A stretch of DNA of 64,000 nucleotides from JAJECS01 sp965262745 (GTDB lineage: Bacteria > Chloroflexota > UBA11872), in assembly GCA_965262745.1 (NCBI GenBank), contig OZ253558.1:1860001-1924000 (forward strand). The letters are read 5' to 3'. The translations under genes and the position numbers were made by a program. Below the pieces are notes generated by a model. It was given only the letters and a program-made list of their open reading frames with translations. It was not told where the DNA came from and did not search any database. Below, in pieces: positions 34,946-43,120 of the stretch. How positions within the stretch are numbered: the first letter of the stretch is position 1; the number at the start of each line of letters is the position of its first letter.

Positions 34946-35746
34946 ATGCGTACGAAAGCACTTCCCTTGCGGATGGCGTCTATCTATGCGCTGAAGCTGA
35001 TATTGATCATGCTTCTCAGCGTGTCTTGGCTGTTTGTCGATGTAGACCGAGTGCATGCATGTTCATGTTTTCCGATTGATCCTGCCGAGGCATTTGACCG
35101 GTCTACAGCAGTGTTCTCCGGCGAGGTAGTTGATAGCCACCTGCTCTACGCAGACCTCGTCGATTACCTCAATATTTCCAATATACGTCGCCTTAATGAT
35201 ATCATGTCAGACCCTACTATTCTGGTCCTCTTCTACGAGTTTAAAATCGATGTCATCTGGAAGGGACATCCTTACGAATATGTTTACCTAATGACGTCAT
35301 CTTCCGACGCTTGTGGCGCGGTGTTCCAGCCGGGCAAAAAATATCTTGTCTACTCCGGCGACGGGACGTCAGCGTATCTTTGCGGATCGGTACGCCTCGA
35401 ATCGGCGCAGCAACACTTGGACGCGCTAGGACGGGTAGGACAAGGCCGTTTACCGGAGTCGGGATCACGCGCGCCGAGGCCGCCGAGCATGAGTGAGCGC
35501 ATTTCCGCGGAGGGGATGGTTGCGAGGCTTTCGGGGTCTCTGTACGAGCTACTGGAGGAGCGCAATTCTAAGTCTCCAACGCCGACGCCAACGGCTACGC
35601 CAGCACCAACCCCACAGTTTGCTCGAGTCAGCGATGAGGCAGGCGCTCCGGAATGGCTCATTCCCACCGTCGCCGGCGTTGCGGGAGTCTTGATTGGCGT
35701 CCTCACGACCACACTCACGCTGCGACGGCGCCGTGGCGGCACATAG
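34946..35746 (+). CDS. Secreted TIMP-like-domain protein with C-terminal membrane anchor
   Basis: A 266-residue exported protein. A signal peptide (about 1-38) ends at VHACSC, giving a mature end that begins with the Cys-x-Cys characteristic of TIMP/NTR-like domains. The domain (38-170) has FSGEVVDS, IDVIWKGHPYEYVYLMTS, CGAVFQPGKKYLVYS and YLCGS, typical of bacterial TIMP-like proteins of unknown role. A Pro/Thr linker (PTPTPTATPAPTP) leads to one transmembrane helix near the C-terminus and a final RRRRGG. The ATG at 34946 is chosen because GGAAGAAG lies seven bases upstream and the signal peptide follows. The gene is visibly richer in A+T than its neighbours, suggesting transfer. TTGACC at 34839 could be a -35 box in the 276-base spacer upstream; nothing else is seen there. 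Confidence 0.8.
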   Translation: MRTKALPLRMASIYALKLILIMLLSVSWLFVDVDRVHACSCFPIDPAEAFDRSTAVFSGEVVDSHLLYADLVDYLNISNIRRLNDIMSDPTILVLFYEFKIDVIWKGHPYEYVYLMTSSSDACGAVFQPGKKYLVYSGDGTSAYLCGSVRLESAQQHLDALGRVGQGRLPESGSRAPRPPSMSERISAEGMVARLSGSLYELLEERNSKSPTPTPTATPAPTPQFARVSDEAGAPEWLIPTVAGVAGVLIGVLTTTLTLRRRRGGT

Positions 35747-35783
35747 GCTCCAGCCGTAGCGCGGTCGACTGAGGAGCGAGTTC

Positions 35784-36938
35784 CTAGGCGCTCCAGCAGT
35801 CCACGAACTGGTCCAGCGTCACGGGTTGCCGAGGCTCGGCGTGGAGGCGCTGCGCCAACCAGTCAAATCGCCGCCAGAGTTCGTCGGCCTCGGCCTCGCT
35901 GAACCGGTCGCCGAAGGCCGGTCCCCAGCCCAGCGTGAGCGGGTGGAGGTGTGTCGCCTGGCGCTGCACGTCCTCCGGCAGGTCGTCGAAGCCCGGCTGC
36001 TTGAGCAGGTGAATGTGCCGCGCGGCTTCGGCCAGGCAGGCCGTGAGGGTCAGCTTGGCGGCGGGTCCGGCGCCGGGGTGCAAGCGCTCGAGTGCCGTGC
36101 GAAAGGCCGTCGCGTCACCGTCCAGGACGCCGCGCAGCGCCTGCTCGGTGAGGTCCCGCTGCTCCGCCGCGCGGCGGTTCCAGGTCTGGAACTCGGCGGC
36201 GGCCGTCAGCGAGAGATGCCGGGTGAAGCCGATGTCCCGCGGCATGGCGTGCACCGCAATGCCGCCGTGCACCGTGCGCCGCAGCTTCGGGCTGTAGTTG
36301 CTGCCCCAGTGCAGCATGCTGTGGTAGTAGATCAAGCCGTCGCCGGCCTTCAACTCCACGCGCATGCCGCCCGGCAGCGGCGACCGCGGATCGTCCGCCA
36401 GTTGCCGATCCTCCTCGGGCGTATTCAGGCGGCGGTGGCTGCCCGGCACCACCCAGAGCACGTTGTCGTCGTAGAGCGGCAGGTTCCATTGCAGGTAGCG
36501 CGGGCCGGTTTCGGCCAGCTCCTCTTGCAGCAGCCACAGCGGCGCCACTTCGAGGTGCCCGATGTCGCGGTGCCACTTGGCGGGGCCGTGGTCGGTCCGC
36601 GGGTTGCACATCATCATCATGTGCATGGGTACCGCCTCGGTCCCGCTGAGCACCTCGCGGCTGACGCCCATGATCGGCTCGCTGAGCCATAGCTCGACCG
36701 CCAGCGCCGTCTCCGCGTCCACCAGCCGCTCAAACTCCGGCACGCGCGGCTGCGGGCGCGAGTCCCACACGCCGCCGGGCGGATCGCCGGGCCCGGCCTC
36801 GCGTCGCCAGATTTCGCGCTGCCGGTCGAGGATCGCCTCGCAAACCGTGCGCACGTCGTCGAGCTCCTCAGCCGGTATGACGTTGCGCAGGATCAGATAG
36901 CCGTCGCGTCTGAGGCGAGAGCGGTTCAGGCTGGGCAT
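35784..36938 (-). CDS. PhyH-family Fe(II)/2-oxoglutarate dioxygenase, tandem copy 1
   Basis: A 384-residue member of the phytanoyl-CoA dioxygenase family, which uses Fe(II), O2 and 2-oxoglutarate to hydroxylate substrates. The iron triad is visible: H123-x-D125 in KWHRDI and H210 in MLHWGSNY. Arg220/221 after it could hold 2-oxoglutarate. A Met run lies at 107-110 (HMMMMCNPR). It is closely related to the next two genes along its whole length, including the start MPSLNRS and the WSA/WAR/WSG C-terminus. The substrate is unknown; family members act on fatty acyl-CoA, ectoine and natural products. Confidence 0.88.
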   Translation of the reverse strand: MPSLNRSRLRRDGYLILRNVIPAEELDDVRTVCEAILDRQREIWRREAGPGDPPGGVWDSRPQPRVPEFERLVDAETALAVELWLSEPIMGVSREVLSGTEAVPMHMMMMCNPRTDHGPAKWHRDIGHLEVAPLWLLQEELAETGPRYLQWNLPLYDDNVLWVVPGSHRRLNTPEEDRQLADDPRSPLPGGMRVELKAGDGLIYYHSMLHWGSNYSPKLRRTVHGGIAVHAMPRDIGFTRHLSLTAAAEFQTWNRRAAEQRDLTEQALRGVLDGDATAFRTALERLHPGAGPAAKLTLTACLAEAARHIHLLKQPGFDDLPEDVQRQATHLHPLTLGWGPAFGDRFSEAEADELWRRFDWLAQRLHAEPRQPVTLDQFVDCWSA

Positions 36939-37108
36939 GGGGACTCCAGTGCTGAGAAGCGCACTACACGGCGGTTCAGGCGGAACGTTTCACGCAAGGT
37001 ACTTGAGCGCTAAGTTTCCCACGCTGCACGCAGCGCGGGCCACCGGGGAATTGAGTTCCAGCCGTCGCCCGTTGGCATTGCGGGGCCGACATGTCGGGGA
37101 GGCTAGGC
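36939..37108. repeat. Duplicated spacer between PhyH copies 1 and 2
   Basis: This 170-base spacer resembles 38264-38438 closely. Both contain an ACTCCAGTGCTGAG-like start just upstream of the gene start, the palindrome, GGGGAATTGAG(T/C)TCCAGCC, then GTCGCCCGT(T/G)GGCATTG and a GGCCGACATG block. The unit of duplication was therefore gene plus leader. Confidence 0.75.
37018..37039. repeat. Interspersed palindrome, copy in PhyH spacer 1
   Basis: Stem CCCACGCTG, loop CACG, stem CAGCGCGGG, with one A-C mismatch, followed by CCACCGG. Confidence 0.7.
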
Positions 37109-38263
37109 CTATCTAGCCCAGCTCGCAACAAATTCGTCCAGCGTCACGGGTTGCGGGGGATCGGCGTGGAGGCGTTGCGCCAGCCAGTCGAAGCGGTGCC
37201 AGAGTTGGTCGGCCTGGGTCTCGCCGAACCGGTCGCCGAAAGCCGGTCCCCAGCCCAGCGTGAGCGGGTGGATGTGCTGCGCGCGCGACTGCACGTCCTC
37301 CGGCAGATCGTCGAAGTCCGACCGCCTGAGCAACTGGACATTCTGGGCGGCTTCGCCCAGGCAGGCCGTGAGGGCCAGCTTGGCGGCGGGGCCGGCGCCG
37401 GCGTGCAGTCGTTCGAGCGCCGCGTGAAAGGCCGCCGCGTCCCCATCCAGGACGCCGCGCAGCGCCTGCTCGGTGAGGTCCCGTTGCTCCGCCGCGCGGC
37501 GCGCCCAGGACTCGAACGCGGCGGCGGCCGACGGCGAGAGATGCCGCGTGAAACCTGTATCGCGCGGGTTGGCGTGCACGGCCATGCCGCCGTGCACCGT
37601 GCGCCGCAGCTTCGGGGTGTAGCTGCTGCCCCAGTGCAGCATGCTGTGGTGGTAGATCACCGCGTCGCCGGCCTTCAACTCCACGCGCATGCCGCCCGGC
37701 AGCGGGGACCACGGATCCTCCGCCAGCCGCCGATCCTCATCCGGCGTGTTCGGACGCCGGTGGCTGCCCGGCACGACCCAGAGCACGTCGTCGTCGTAGA
37801 GCGGCAGGTTCCACTGCAGGTAGCGCGGGCCGGTTTCCGCCAGTTCCTCCTGCAGCAGCCACAGCGGGGCCATGTCGTCAGCGCCGATGTCGCGGTGCCA
37901 CTTGGCGGGGCCGTGCTCGGTCCGCGGGTTGCACATCATCATCATCTCCATGGGCACCGCCTCCGGCTGGCTCAGCAGCTCGCGGCTGGTCCCCATGATC
38001 GGATCGCTGAGCCAAAGCTCGACCGCCCGCGCCGTTTCCGCGTCCACCAGCCGCTCGAAGGCCGCCACGCGCGGCTGCGGGTGCTTGTCCCACATGCCGC
38101 CGGGCGGATCGTCGGGCCCGGCCTGGCGGCGCCAGATGTCGCGCTGCCGGTCCAGCAGCCCCTCACAGGCGGTGCGCACGGCGTCAATCTCGTCGGCCGG
38201 GATGACATTGCGCAGGATGAGGTAGCCGTCCCGCCTGAGGAGGGAGCGGTTCAGGCTTGGCAT
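37109..38263 (-). CDS. PhyH-family Fe(II)/2-oxoglutarate dioxygenase, tandem copy 2
   Basis: A 384-residue paralogue of copy 1, the same length and alignable without gaps over most of the sequence. The iron triad is kept (H123, D125, H210 in MLHWGSSY). Differences are spread over the surface and the middle (for example IGADDMAP instead of IGHLEVAP), which may mark a changed substrate pocket. It starts MPSLNRSLLRRDGYLILRNV. It lies downstream of copy 3 on the same strand with a 175-base spacer holding the palindrome, so each copy may have its own control. Confidence 0.88.
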   Translation of the reverse strand: MPSLNRSLLRRDGYLILRNVIPADEIDAVRTACEGLLDRQRDIWRRQAGPDDPPGGMWDKHPQPRVAAFERLVDAETARAVELWLSDPIMGTSRELLSQPEAVPMEMMMMCNPRTEHGPAKWHRDIGADDMAPLWLLQEELAETGPRYLQWNLPLYDDDVLWVVPGSHRRPNTPDEDRRLAEDPWSPLPGGMRVELKAGDAVIYHHSMLHWGSSYTPKLRRTVHGGMAVHANPRDTGFTRHLSPSAAAAFESWARRAAEQRDLTEQALRGVLDGDAAAFHAALERLHAGAGPAAKLALTACLGEAAQNVQLLRRSDFDDLPEDVQSRAQHIHPLTLGWGPAFGDRFGETQADQLWHRFDWLAQRLHADPPQPVTLDEFVASWAR

Positions 38264-38438
38264 GTGGTCTCCGATGCTGACAGGCGCACTACGCGTCGAT
38301 CCTGAATGTGCTGCTCAGGCGAGATTCTTGCATGACGTGCTGCCCTTCCCAGGCTGCGCGCAGCCTGGGACACCGGGGAATTGAGCTCCAGCCGTCGCCC
38401 GTGGGCATTGAGCGGCCGACATGCGGGGAGTGCCAGGC
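38264..38438. repeat. Duplicated spacer between PhyH copies 2 and 3
   Basis: Matches the spacer 36939-37108 block by block, as described there. The palindrome in it is perfect. Confidence 0.75.
38348..38369. repeat. Interspersed palindrome, perfect copy in PhyH spacer 2
   Basis: A perfect 22-base palindrome: CCCAGGCTG, centre CGCG, CAGCCTGGG. Relative to the copy at 39728, the fifth stem pair is G-C instead of C-G, so the pair changed on both sides and base pairing was kept. Confidence 0.75.
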
Positions 38439-39650
38439 CTACCCGGACCAGCTCGCAACGAATTCGTCCACCGCCACCGGCTCCGGCAAGTCGTTCTGGT
38501 AGTACCTGTTGGGGCTGCCTTGCAGACCGGTCACCGGCTGGATCGTGTCGGCGAGCAAGCGCGACTCCAGCCAGTCGAAGCGATGCCACAGCTCGTCGGC
38601 TTCGGCATCGGTGAATCGCCGCGCGAACGACGCCCCCCAGTTCAGCATGAACGGCTGGGTGTACGTCGCGTAAAGCCTCAATAACGGCGACAGCTCATCG
38701 AAGTCCGGCTGCTTGAGTTGGTGGATGTGCTGCGCCGCCTTGCAGAGGAAAACCGTGAGGACCAGCTTGGCGGCCGGTCCGGCACCGGGCAGGAGCGACT
38801 CGAGTGCGCCATGAAACGTGGGCGCGTCGCGGCCGAGCGCCGCGCGCAGCGCCCGCTCGGTGAGGTCACGCTGGTCCGCCGCGCGGCGCGACCAGGACTC
38901 GAACGCGGCGCGGGCCGGCGGCGAGAGATGGCGCGCGAAGCCAACGTCCCGCGGGTGGGCCTGCACCGCATGCCCGCCGTGCAGCGTGCGCCGGAGCTTG
39001 GGGGCATAGTTGCTGCCCCAATGCAGCATGCAGTTGTTATAGATCACGCCGTCGCCGGCCTTCAGGTCCACGGGCACGCCGCCGGGCAGGGGCGCTTGCG
39101 GGTCTTCCTCGAGCTGCCGCTCTTCCTCCGGCGTGTTGAGCCGACGATGGCTGCCGGGAACGACCCACAGCACGTCGTCGTCGTAGAGCGGAACGTTCCA
39201 CTGCAGGTACCGCGGGCCGGTTTCGAGAATTTCGGCTTGCAGGAGCCGCAGCGGCGCCATGTCGATGGGGTGGATATCCCGGTGCCACTTGGCGGGGCCG
39301 TGGTCGGTCCGCGGATTGCACATCATCGTCATGAGCATTGGCGACGCCTCCGGCAGGCACAGCAATTCACGGCAGACGCCCAGCACCGGCTCGCCTAGCC
39401 AGAGCTCGACCACCCGCGCCGTATCGGCGTCAACCAGGCGCTCCATGTCCGAAACCCGCGGCTGCGGGCGCGTGTCCCACACTCCGCCGGGAGGATCGTC
39501 GGGCCCAGCCTCGCGGCGCCAGATCTCCCGCTGCCGATCGAGGATCGCCTCGGAGGCCTCCCGCATGGCGTCGAGTTCGTCGACCGGAATGACGTTGCGC
39601 AGGATGACGTAGCCGTCCCGCCTGAGAAGGGAGCGGTTCAGACTCGACAT
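38439..39650 (-). CDS. PhyH-family Fe(II)/2-oxoglutarate dioxygenase, tandem copy 3
   Basis: A 403-residue paralogue of copies 1 and 2 and the first of the three in the direction of transcription. The triad is H123, D125 and H210 (MLHWGSNYAPKLRR). It is the most divergent of the three. Near the C-terminus it has an extra block of about 15-20 residues (DTIQPVTGLQGSPNRYYQ, ending just before VAVDEFVASW), which accounts for its greater length. Copies 1 and 2 are more alike, suggesting copy 3 split off first. The substrate is unknown. Confidence 0.88.
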   Translation of the reverse strand: MSSLNRSLLRRDGYVILRNVIPVDELDAMREASEAILDRQREIWRREAGPDDPPGGVWDTRPQPRVSDMERLVDADTARVVELWLGEPVLGVCRELLCLPEASPMLMTMMCNPRTDHGPAKWHRDIHPIDMAPLRLLQAEILETGPRYLQWNVPLYDDDVLWVVPGSHRRLNTPEEERQLEEDPQAPLPGGVPVDLKAGDGVIYNNCMLHWGSNYAPKLRRTLHGGHAVQAHPRDVGFARHLSPPARAAFESWSRRAADQRDLTERALRAALGRDAPTFHGALESLLPGAGPAAKLVLTVFLCKAAQHIHQLKQPDFDELSPLLRLYATYTQPFMLNWGASFARRFTDAEADELWHRFDWLESRLLADTIQPVTGLQGSPNRYYQNDLPEPVAVDEFVASWSG

Positions 39651-39727
39651 CAGGCCTCCGATGCTGGGGCGCGCTGCGCGTCGGGTCGAGGTGCGCGTCT
39701 CACGCGAGACCGTTGCATGGTCGCCTT

Positions 39728-39749
39728 CCCACGCTGTACGCAGCGTGGG
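39728..39749. repeat. Interspersed palindrome, copy between PhyH copy 3 and PhyH 4
   Basis: Stem CCCACGCTG, loop TACG, stem CAGCGTGGG, with all nine stem pairs intact, followed by CCACCGG. It lies downstream of PhyH 4 and upstream of copy 3. Confidence 0.75.
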
Positions 39750-39785
39750 CCACCGGCGGTAGGCCCACCGGGCATGGCAGAGAAG

Positions 39786-40697
39786 TTACGGGTTGCCTTG
39801 GCGAACATAGTCGGCCACCTTCTCCTCCCACATTTCCTGGTAGCCCTTGCCCTCGAAAAGGTGGATCAGCGGCGCGTGCTCGTCGCCCGGATGTACGCCG
39901 CCCGACTCCTCGGCCAGCGCGCCCAGCAGCTGCCGGCGCACCGGGTCGGCGCGCGCGATGAGCTCCGGTGAGCTGGACATGCGGTCGCCCAGCCGCATCC
40001 ACAGCGGCGCGTACACAAAGAAGACATTCTTGCGCCGCACCTCGGACCTATTGCGCGAGACAGCGTGCCAGAGCGCGTTGTGAAACAGCAGCGCGTCGCC
40101 GGCGCGCAGCAGCACCTGCTCGGCGCCCGGCACGCCGGCGTCGATCTCGTCGACCTCCTGGAAGCGGCTGGGGGAGCTGAGGGCTACCGCGTCGGCGTCG
40201 CTGCGCGGAAATTTTCCACGGTGGCTGCCGGGAATGAGCAGAAAGTTGCCCATGTCGGGCGCGTCGAGATCGGTGAGGAACCAGCCGATCTTGAGATGCA
40301 GCAAGGGTGTCAACCCGTTGGCGCGCGGAAACGGGTAGGGCTTGGGACCGTCGAAGTGCCAGCGACTGCCCGGATGCGGCGTCGGCGGGCGCACCATGAC
40401 CTGCGACGTTATGAGCTGGATGCACGCTCCCATCAAGTCCATCAGGATGCCCAGATGCCTGGGGTGATCGATGAGATCGAGGAAGGCGTCCTCCTCCTCG
40501 ACCACGTTGAGGGTGCTCAGGAATTCGTCGGGGGCCCGGCCATCGCGCTGCGAAGCCCCGTCGAGGCGGTCGACGGCGTCGATCAGCCGCTCGATCTCGT
40601 CGGTCGCCAGCACGCCCGGCAGGACGAGGTAGCCCTGCGTGTCCCAGTGCTCGCGCTGTTCCGGCGTGAGCCGTGTGAGGGTCGTGGGTTCGATCAC
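39786..40697 (-). CDS. Divergent PhyH-family dioxygenase (fourth)
   Basis: A 303-residue PhyH-family protein only distantly related to the three tandem copies. The iron triad is H114-F-D116 and H211 in ALWHAVSRNRSEVRR, whose arginines could bind 2-oxoglutarate. The start is GTG at 40697, with GGAGGTG about five bases upstream; a longer frame exists but lacks homology. It is the first gene of the PhyH cluster in the direction of transcription. The substrate is unknown. Confidence 0.85.
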   Translation of the reverse strand: MIEPTTLTRLTPEQREHWDTQGYLVLPGVLATDEIERLIDAVDRLDGASQRDGRAPDEFLSTLNVVEEEDAFLDLIDHPRHLGILMDLMGACIQLITSQVMVRPPTPHPGSRWHFDGPKPYPFPRANGLTPLLHLKIGWFLTDLDAPDMGNFLLIPGSHRGKFPRSDADAVALSSPSRFQEVDEIDAGVPGAEQVLLRAGDALLFHNALWHAVSRNRSEVRRKNVFFVYAPLWMRLGDRMSSSPELIARADPVRRQLLGALAEESGGVHPGDEHAPLIHLFEGKGYQEMWEEKVADYVRQGNP

Positions 40698-40840
40698 GGG
40701 CGCACCTCCCCGAGTGCTGTTTCCCGGCGTCCGAGCCTCGGCCAGGCCCAGCGTAGCGCGGGCGAACCAGCGCCAACCATCGCCGGGGCGCCGGGCGCGT
40801 CTTAGGCGAGGCTTCGGCAAACGTGGGAGGCCCGGATTGG

Positions 40841-41188
40841 ATGGACTCCTTGTCCACGCCGCGCACCTTCTGTGAAACCCTGCCGCTGAACCGGGCCGCT
40901 TTGGTGGTATGGGTCGCGGGCGATGTCGCGGCGATCGCCGCCGCCTTTTGGATGCTGGCGTCCGGCAAGTGGGGCGGGTTCATCGGGCTGACCTTTGGCG
41001 CATTCGCCGTCACGGCGACGTTGCTGGTCTTCCGGCGCCTGCAGGTTCGCGTCGATGCCAGCGGCGTCGCGGCCACGGGTGGCATCCATTGCTTCGGAGT
41101 CGAAGTTAAACCCCGAACACGTATAAAAACTCGCGGCCCCAAGGTCACCCCGCGGCCCGCCGCGGGGTGCGCTACCAGTTGCCGTTGA
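40841..41188 (+). CDS. Small two-helix membrane protein, possibly truncated
   Basis: A 115-residue protein with two hydrophobic helices (LVVWVAGDVAAIAAAFWML, then GLTFGAFAVTATLLVF). A short segment follows (LQVRVDASGVAATGGIHCFG) that looks like the start of a PH-like membrane-associated domain. It then runs into low-complexity basic sequence and ends inside the 3' end of the opposite-strand SDR gene. The domain looks cut short, so this may be a gene remnant. GGGAGG lies about ten bases before the ATG. Confidence 0.45.
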   Translation: MDSLSTPRTFCETLPLNRAALVVWVAGDVAAIAAAFWMLASGKWGGFIGLTFGAFAVTATLLVFRRLQVRVDASGVAATGGIHCFGVEVKPRTRIKTRGPKVTPRPAAGCATSCR

Positions 41189-41933
41189 CCAGCCAGCCGC
41201 CGTCGGCGAAGAGGCAGTGGCCGGTGACGAAGCTCGACTCATCCGAGGCCAGGAAGACCGCCGCGGCGGCGATCTCGTCGGCGCTGCCGAGGCGTCCGGC
41301 CGGGACGCGATCCAGCAGCGGCGCGATGGCCTCGTCGCCCTCCTCGCGAGCGCCGCGAAACAGCGGGGTATCCGTGTATCCGGGCCCTATCGAGTTAGCC
41401 CGCACGCCGTCGGCGGCCAGCTCGACGGCCATGACCTGCGTGGCCATGATGACCGCCGCCTTGGAGGTGCAGTAGCCCAGACGCTCGCGGACGGCGCGCG
41501 CGCCGTAGATGGAGGCGATGTTGATGATGGAGCCGGTGCCGTTGGCCACCATCTGGCGGGCGGCCGCCTGCGCGCCGAAGACAACGGCGTCGAGATTGAG
41601 GTCCATCACGCGGCGCCAGTCCTCACGCGTGTGGTCGAGCAGCGTGGCGCCGATCGATACCCCGGCGCTGCCGACCCAGACGGTGAGGCCGCCGAGGTCG
41701 CTGACGACGCCGTCGACGAAGCGGTCGAGGTCCGCCTGCTCGGTCACGTCGATCCGCATGTCCAGGGCGCGCCGGCCGAGCGCGCGCACCTCGGCGGCCA
41801 CCTGCGCGGCCCGCTCGGGGTCGAGATCACCCACGGCGACGTCGGCGCCCTCACGCGCGAACGCGAGCGCGCAGGCGCGGCCGATGCCCGAGCCGCCACC
41901 GGTGATGGCCGCGATCTTGCCCTCCAGCCGCAT
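41172..41933 (-). CDS. Short-chain dehydrogenase/reductase (SDR) A
   Basis: A 253-residue classical SDR. The NAD(P) motif is TGGGSGIG (residues 11-18), the catalytic Ser is in NIASIYG, and YCTSK gives Tyr and Lys. An Asp-rich strand end VAVGDLDPE suggests preference for NAD(H). The tail ends with the usual FADGGW. AAGGGGG lies six to seven bases upstream of the ATG. The substrate is unknown; neighbours suggest sugar acid or polyol metabolism. Confidence 0.87.
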   Translation of the reverse strand: MRLEGKIAAITGGGSGIGRACALAFAREGADVAVGDLDPERAAQVAAEVRALGRRALDMRIDVTEQADLDRFVDGVVSDLGGLTVWVGSAGVSIGATLLDHTREDWRRVMDLNLDAVVFGAQAAARQMVANGTGSIINIASIYGARAVRERLGYCTSKAAVIMATQVMAVELAADGVRANSIGPGYTDTPLFRGAREEGDEAIAPLLDRVPAGRLGSADEIAAAAVFLASDESSFVTGHCLFADGGWLVNGNW

Positions 41934-42085
41934 GTTCAGCCCCCTTCAACGTCGGAATGCACGGACCAACGGCCGCATTGTCGCGAGAAATTCCGGCACG
42001 CGGGCATGGCCGGGCGAACATGTACCGAACTGCCTGCTGAAACCGTGCGAAACTAGCCACCCCTACAGTTGTTGAGCGTGGTGCA

Positions 42086-43024
42086 GTGCGTCCTGTAGTC
42101 AAGGAAGGCGTCTACTCCGGCCCACGGCCGGGGTTGCACTACTTCCGGTCCGGTCTCCAAGTGCTGCGGTCGAGCCCGCGACTCTATGTGCAGCTCGTGG
42201 TGCTGTTTTCCGCCCCGGCGGTTGGCGCCGCGCTGCTGAGCGTGTCCGGGGCAGGCAACGACTTCAGCCGAGCGGCTGGAGCTGTGGTGCTGGATTTCTT
42301 TCCAGCGCAAGTAGCGCCGGCGGTGATGATGGTGGCCGTGGCGGCAGGGTTCGCCGGACGCACGCTGGGCGTGGGGGATTCGTTGCGGCAGGGCCTGCCG
42401 TGGCTGCCGCGGTATATCTGGACGAACCTGCACACCTCGGTGGTGTTCTGGGTGCCGGTTGGCACGCTGGTCGCGCTCTATCAACGCCGGATTGGCGGGT
42501 TGCCGGACGACGGCGCTTTGGGTACCGCCATTTCGGTGACGCTGATCGCCGCCATGATCGTCCTGGGGCTCTACATCCAGACACGCACGCTGCTGGCGTC
42601 GTTCCTGGCTGTTCACGAGAACCAGCCGGGAACGCTGGCGGCCCTGAACTCCTGGCGGATAGGCGGCAGGCACACGGGCCGCATCCTCGGCACCTTCGTG
42701 GTGGCGGGCTTGCCGGTGGCGTTGCCGCTGTTTCTGCTGGTTTCGGGACTGCTGATTGCCTGGCAGGGGCTACCCGAGGTGCAGGCCGTACTGCTGGCCA
42801 TGCTGCCGTCGCTGGCTTGGGCGGCGATCCAGGTCGTGCGCCCGGTCATGGTGCCGGCGGTCTATAGCCTGTATCGCGACCTCTGGGACGACGAGGTCGC
42901 CCGGCGCAGGCGCGATGGCGAGCCGCGCAACCCGGCCTTCGTGGCGCCGCTGCTGGCGGTGTCGGCCTGGCTGCCGCGAGCCGCGGGGAGTCTGGTCGGC
43001 CGGCGACTTTACGGGAGCCTCTAG
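42086..43024 (+). CDS. Polytopic membrane protein of unknown function
   Basis: A 312-residue protein with about six hydrophobic helices (for example LVVLFSAPAVGAALLSV, AISVTLIAAMIVLGLYI and GTFVVAGLPVALPLFLLVS). The pattern recalls the membrane domain of glycerophosphodiester phosphodiesterases and DUF975-like proteins, but no firm match can be claimed. The start is GTG. The tail RRRRDGEPRNP lies between the fifth and last hydrophobic parts. It is divergent from SDR A, with about 150 bases between. Confidence 0.65.
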   Translation: MRPVVKEGVYSGPRPGLHYFRSGLQVLRSSPRLYVQLVVLFSAPAVGAALLSVSGAGNDFSRAAGAVVLDFFPAQVAPAVMMVAVAAGFAGRTLGVGDSLRQGLPWLPRYIWTNLHTSVVFWVPVGTLVALYQRRIGGLPDDGALGTAISVTLIAAMIVLGLYIQTRTLLASFLAVHENQPGTLAALNSWRIGGRHTGRILGTFVVAGLPVALPLFLLVSGLLIAWQGLPEVQAVLLAMLPSLAWAAIQVVRPVMVPAVYSLYRDLWDDEVARRRRDGEPRNPAFVAPLLAVSAWLPRAAGSLVGRRLYGSL

Positions 43025-43120
43025 CGGGTCACTCCTGGTCCAGGCGCTATCCTTAGCGCACACCCGGATCAACGCGCGGTTCGACCTGGCCGCCAACTGA
43101 ACATTCCCGGAGGATGTCCT

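Noticed and set aside
36939..39785. Regularly placed palindromes as a CRISPR array
   Set aside because: They are more than 1 kb apart, separated by genes, and have no short uniform spacers or cas genes nearby.
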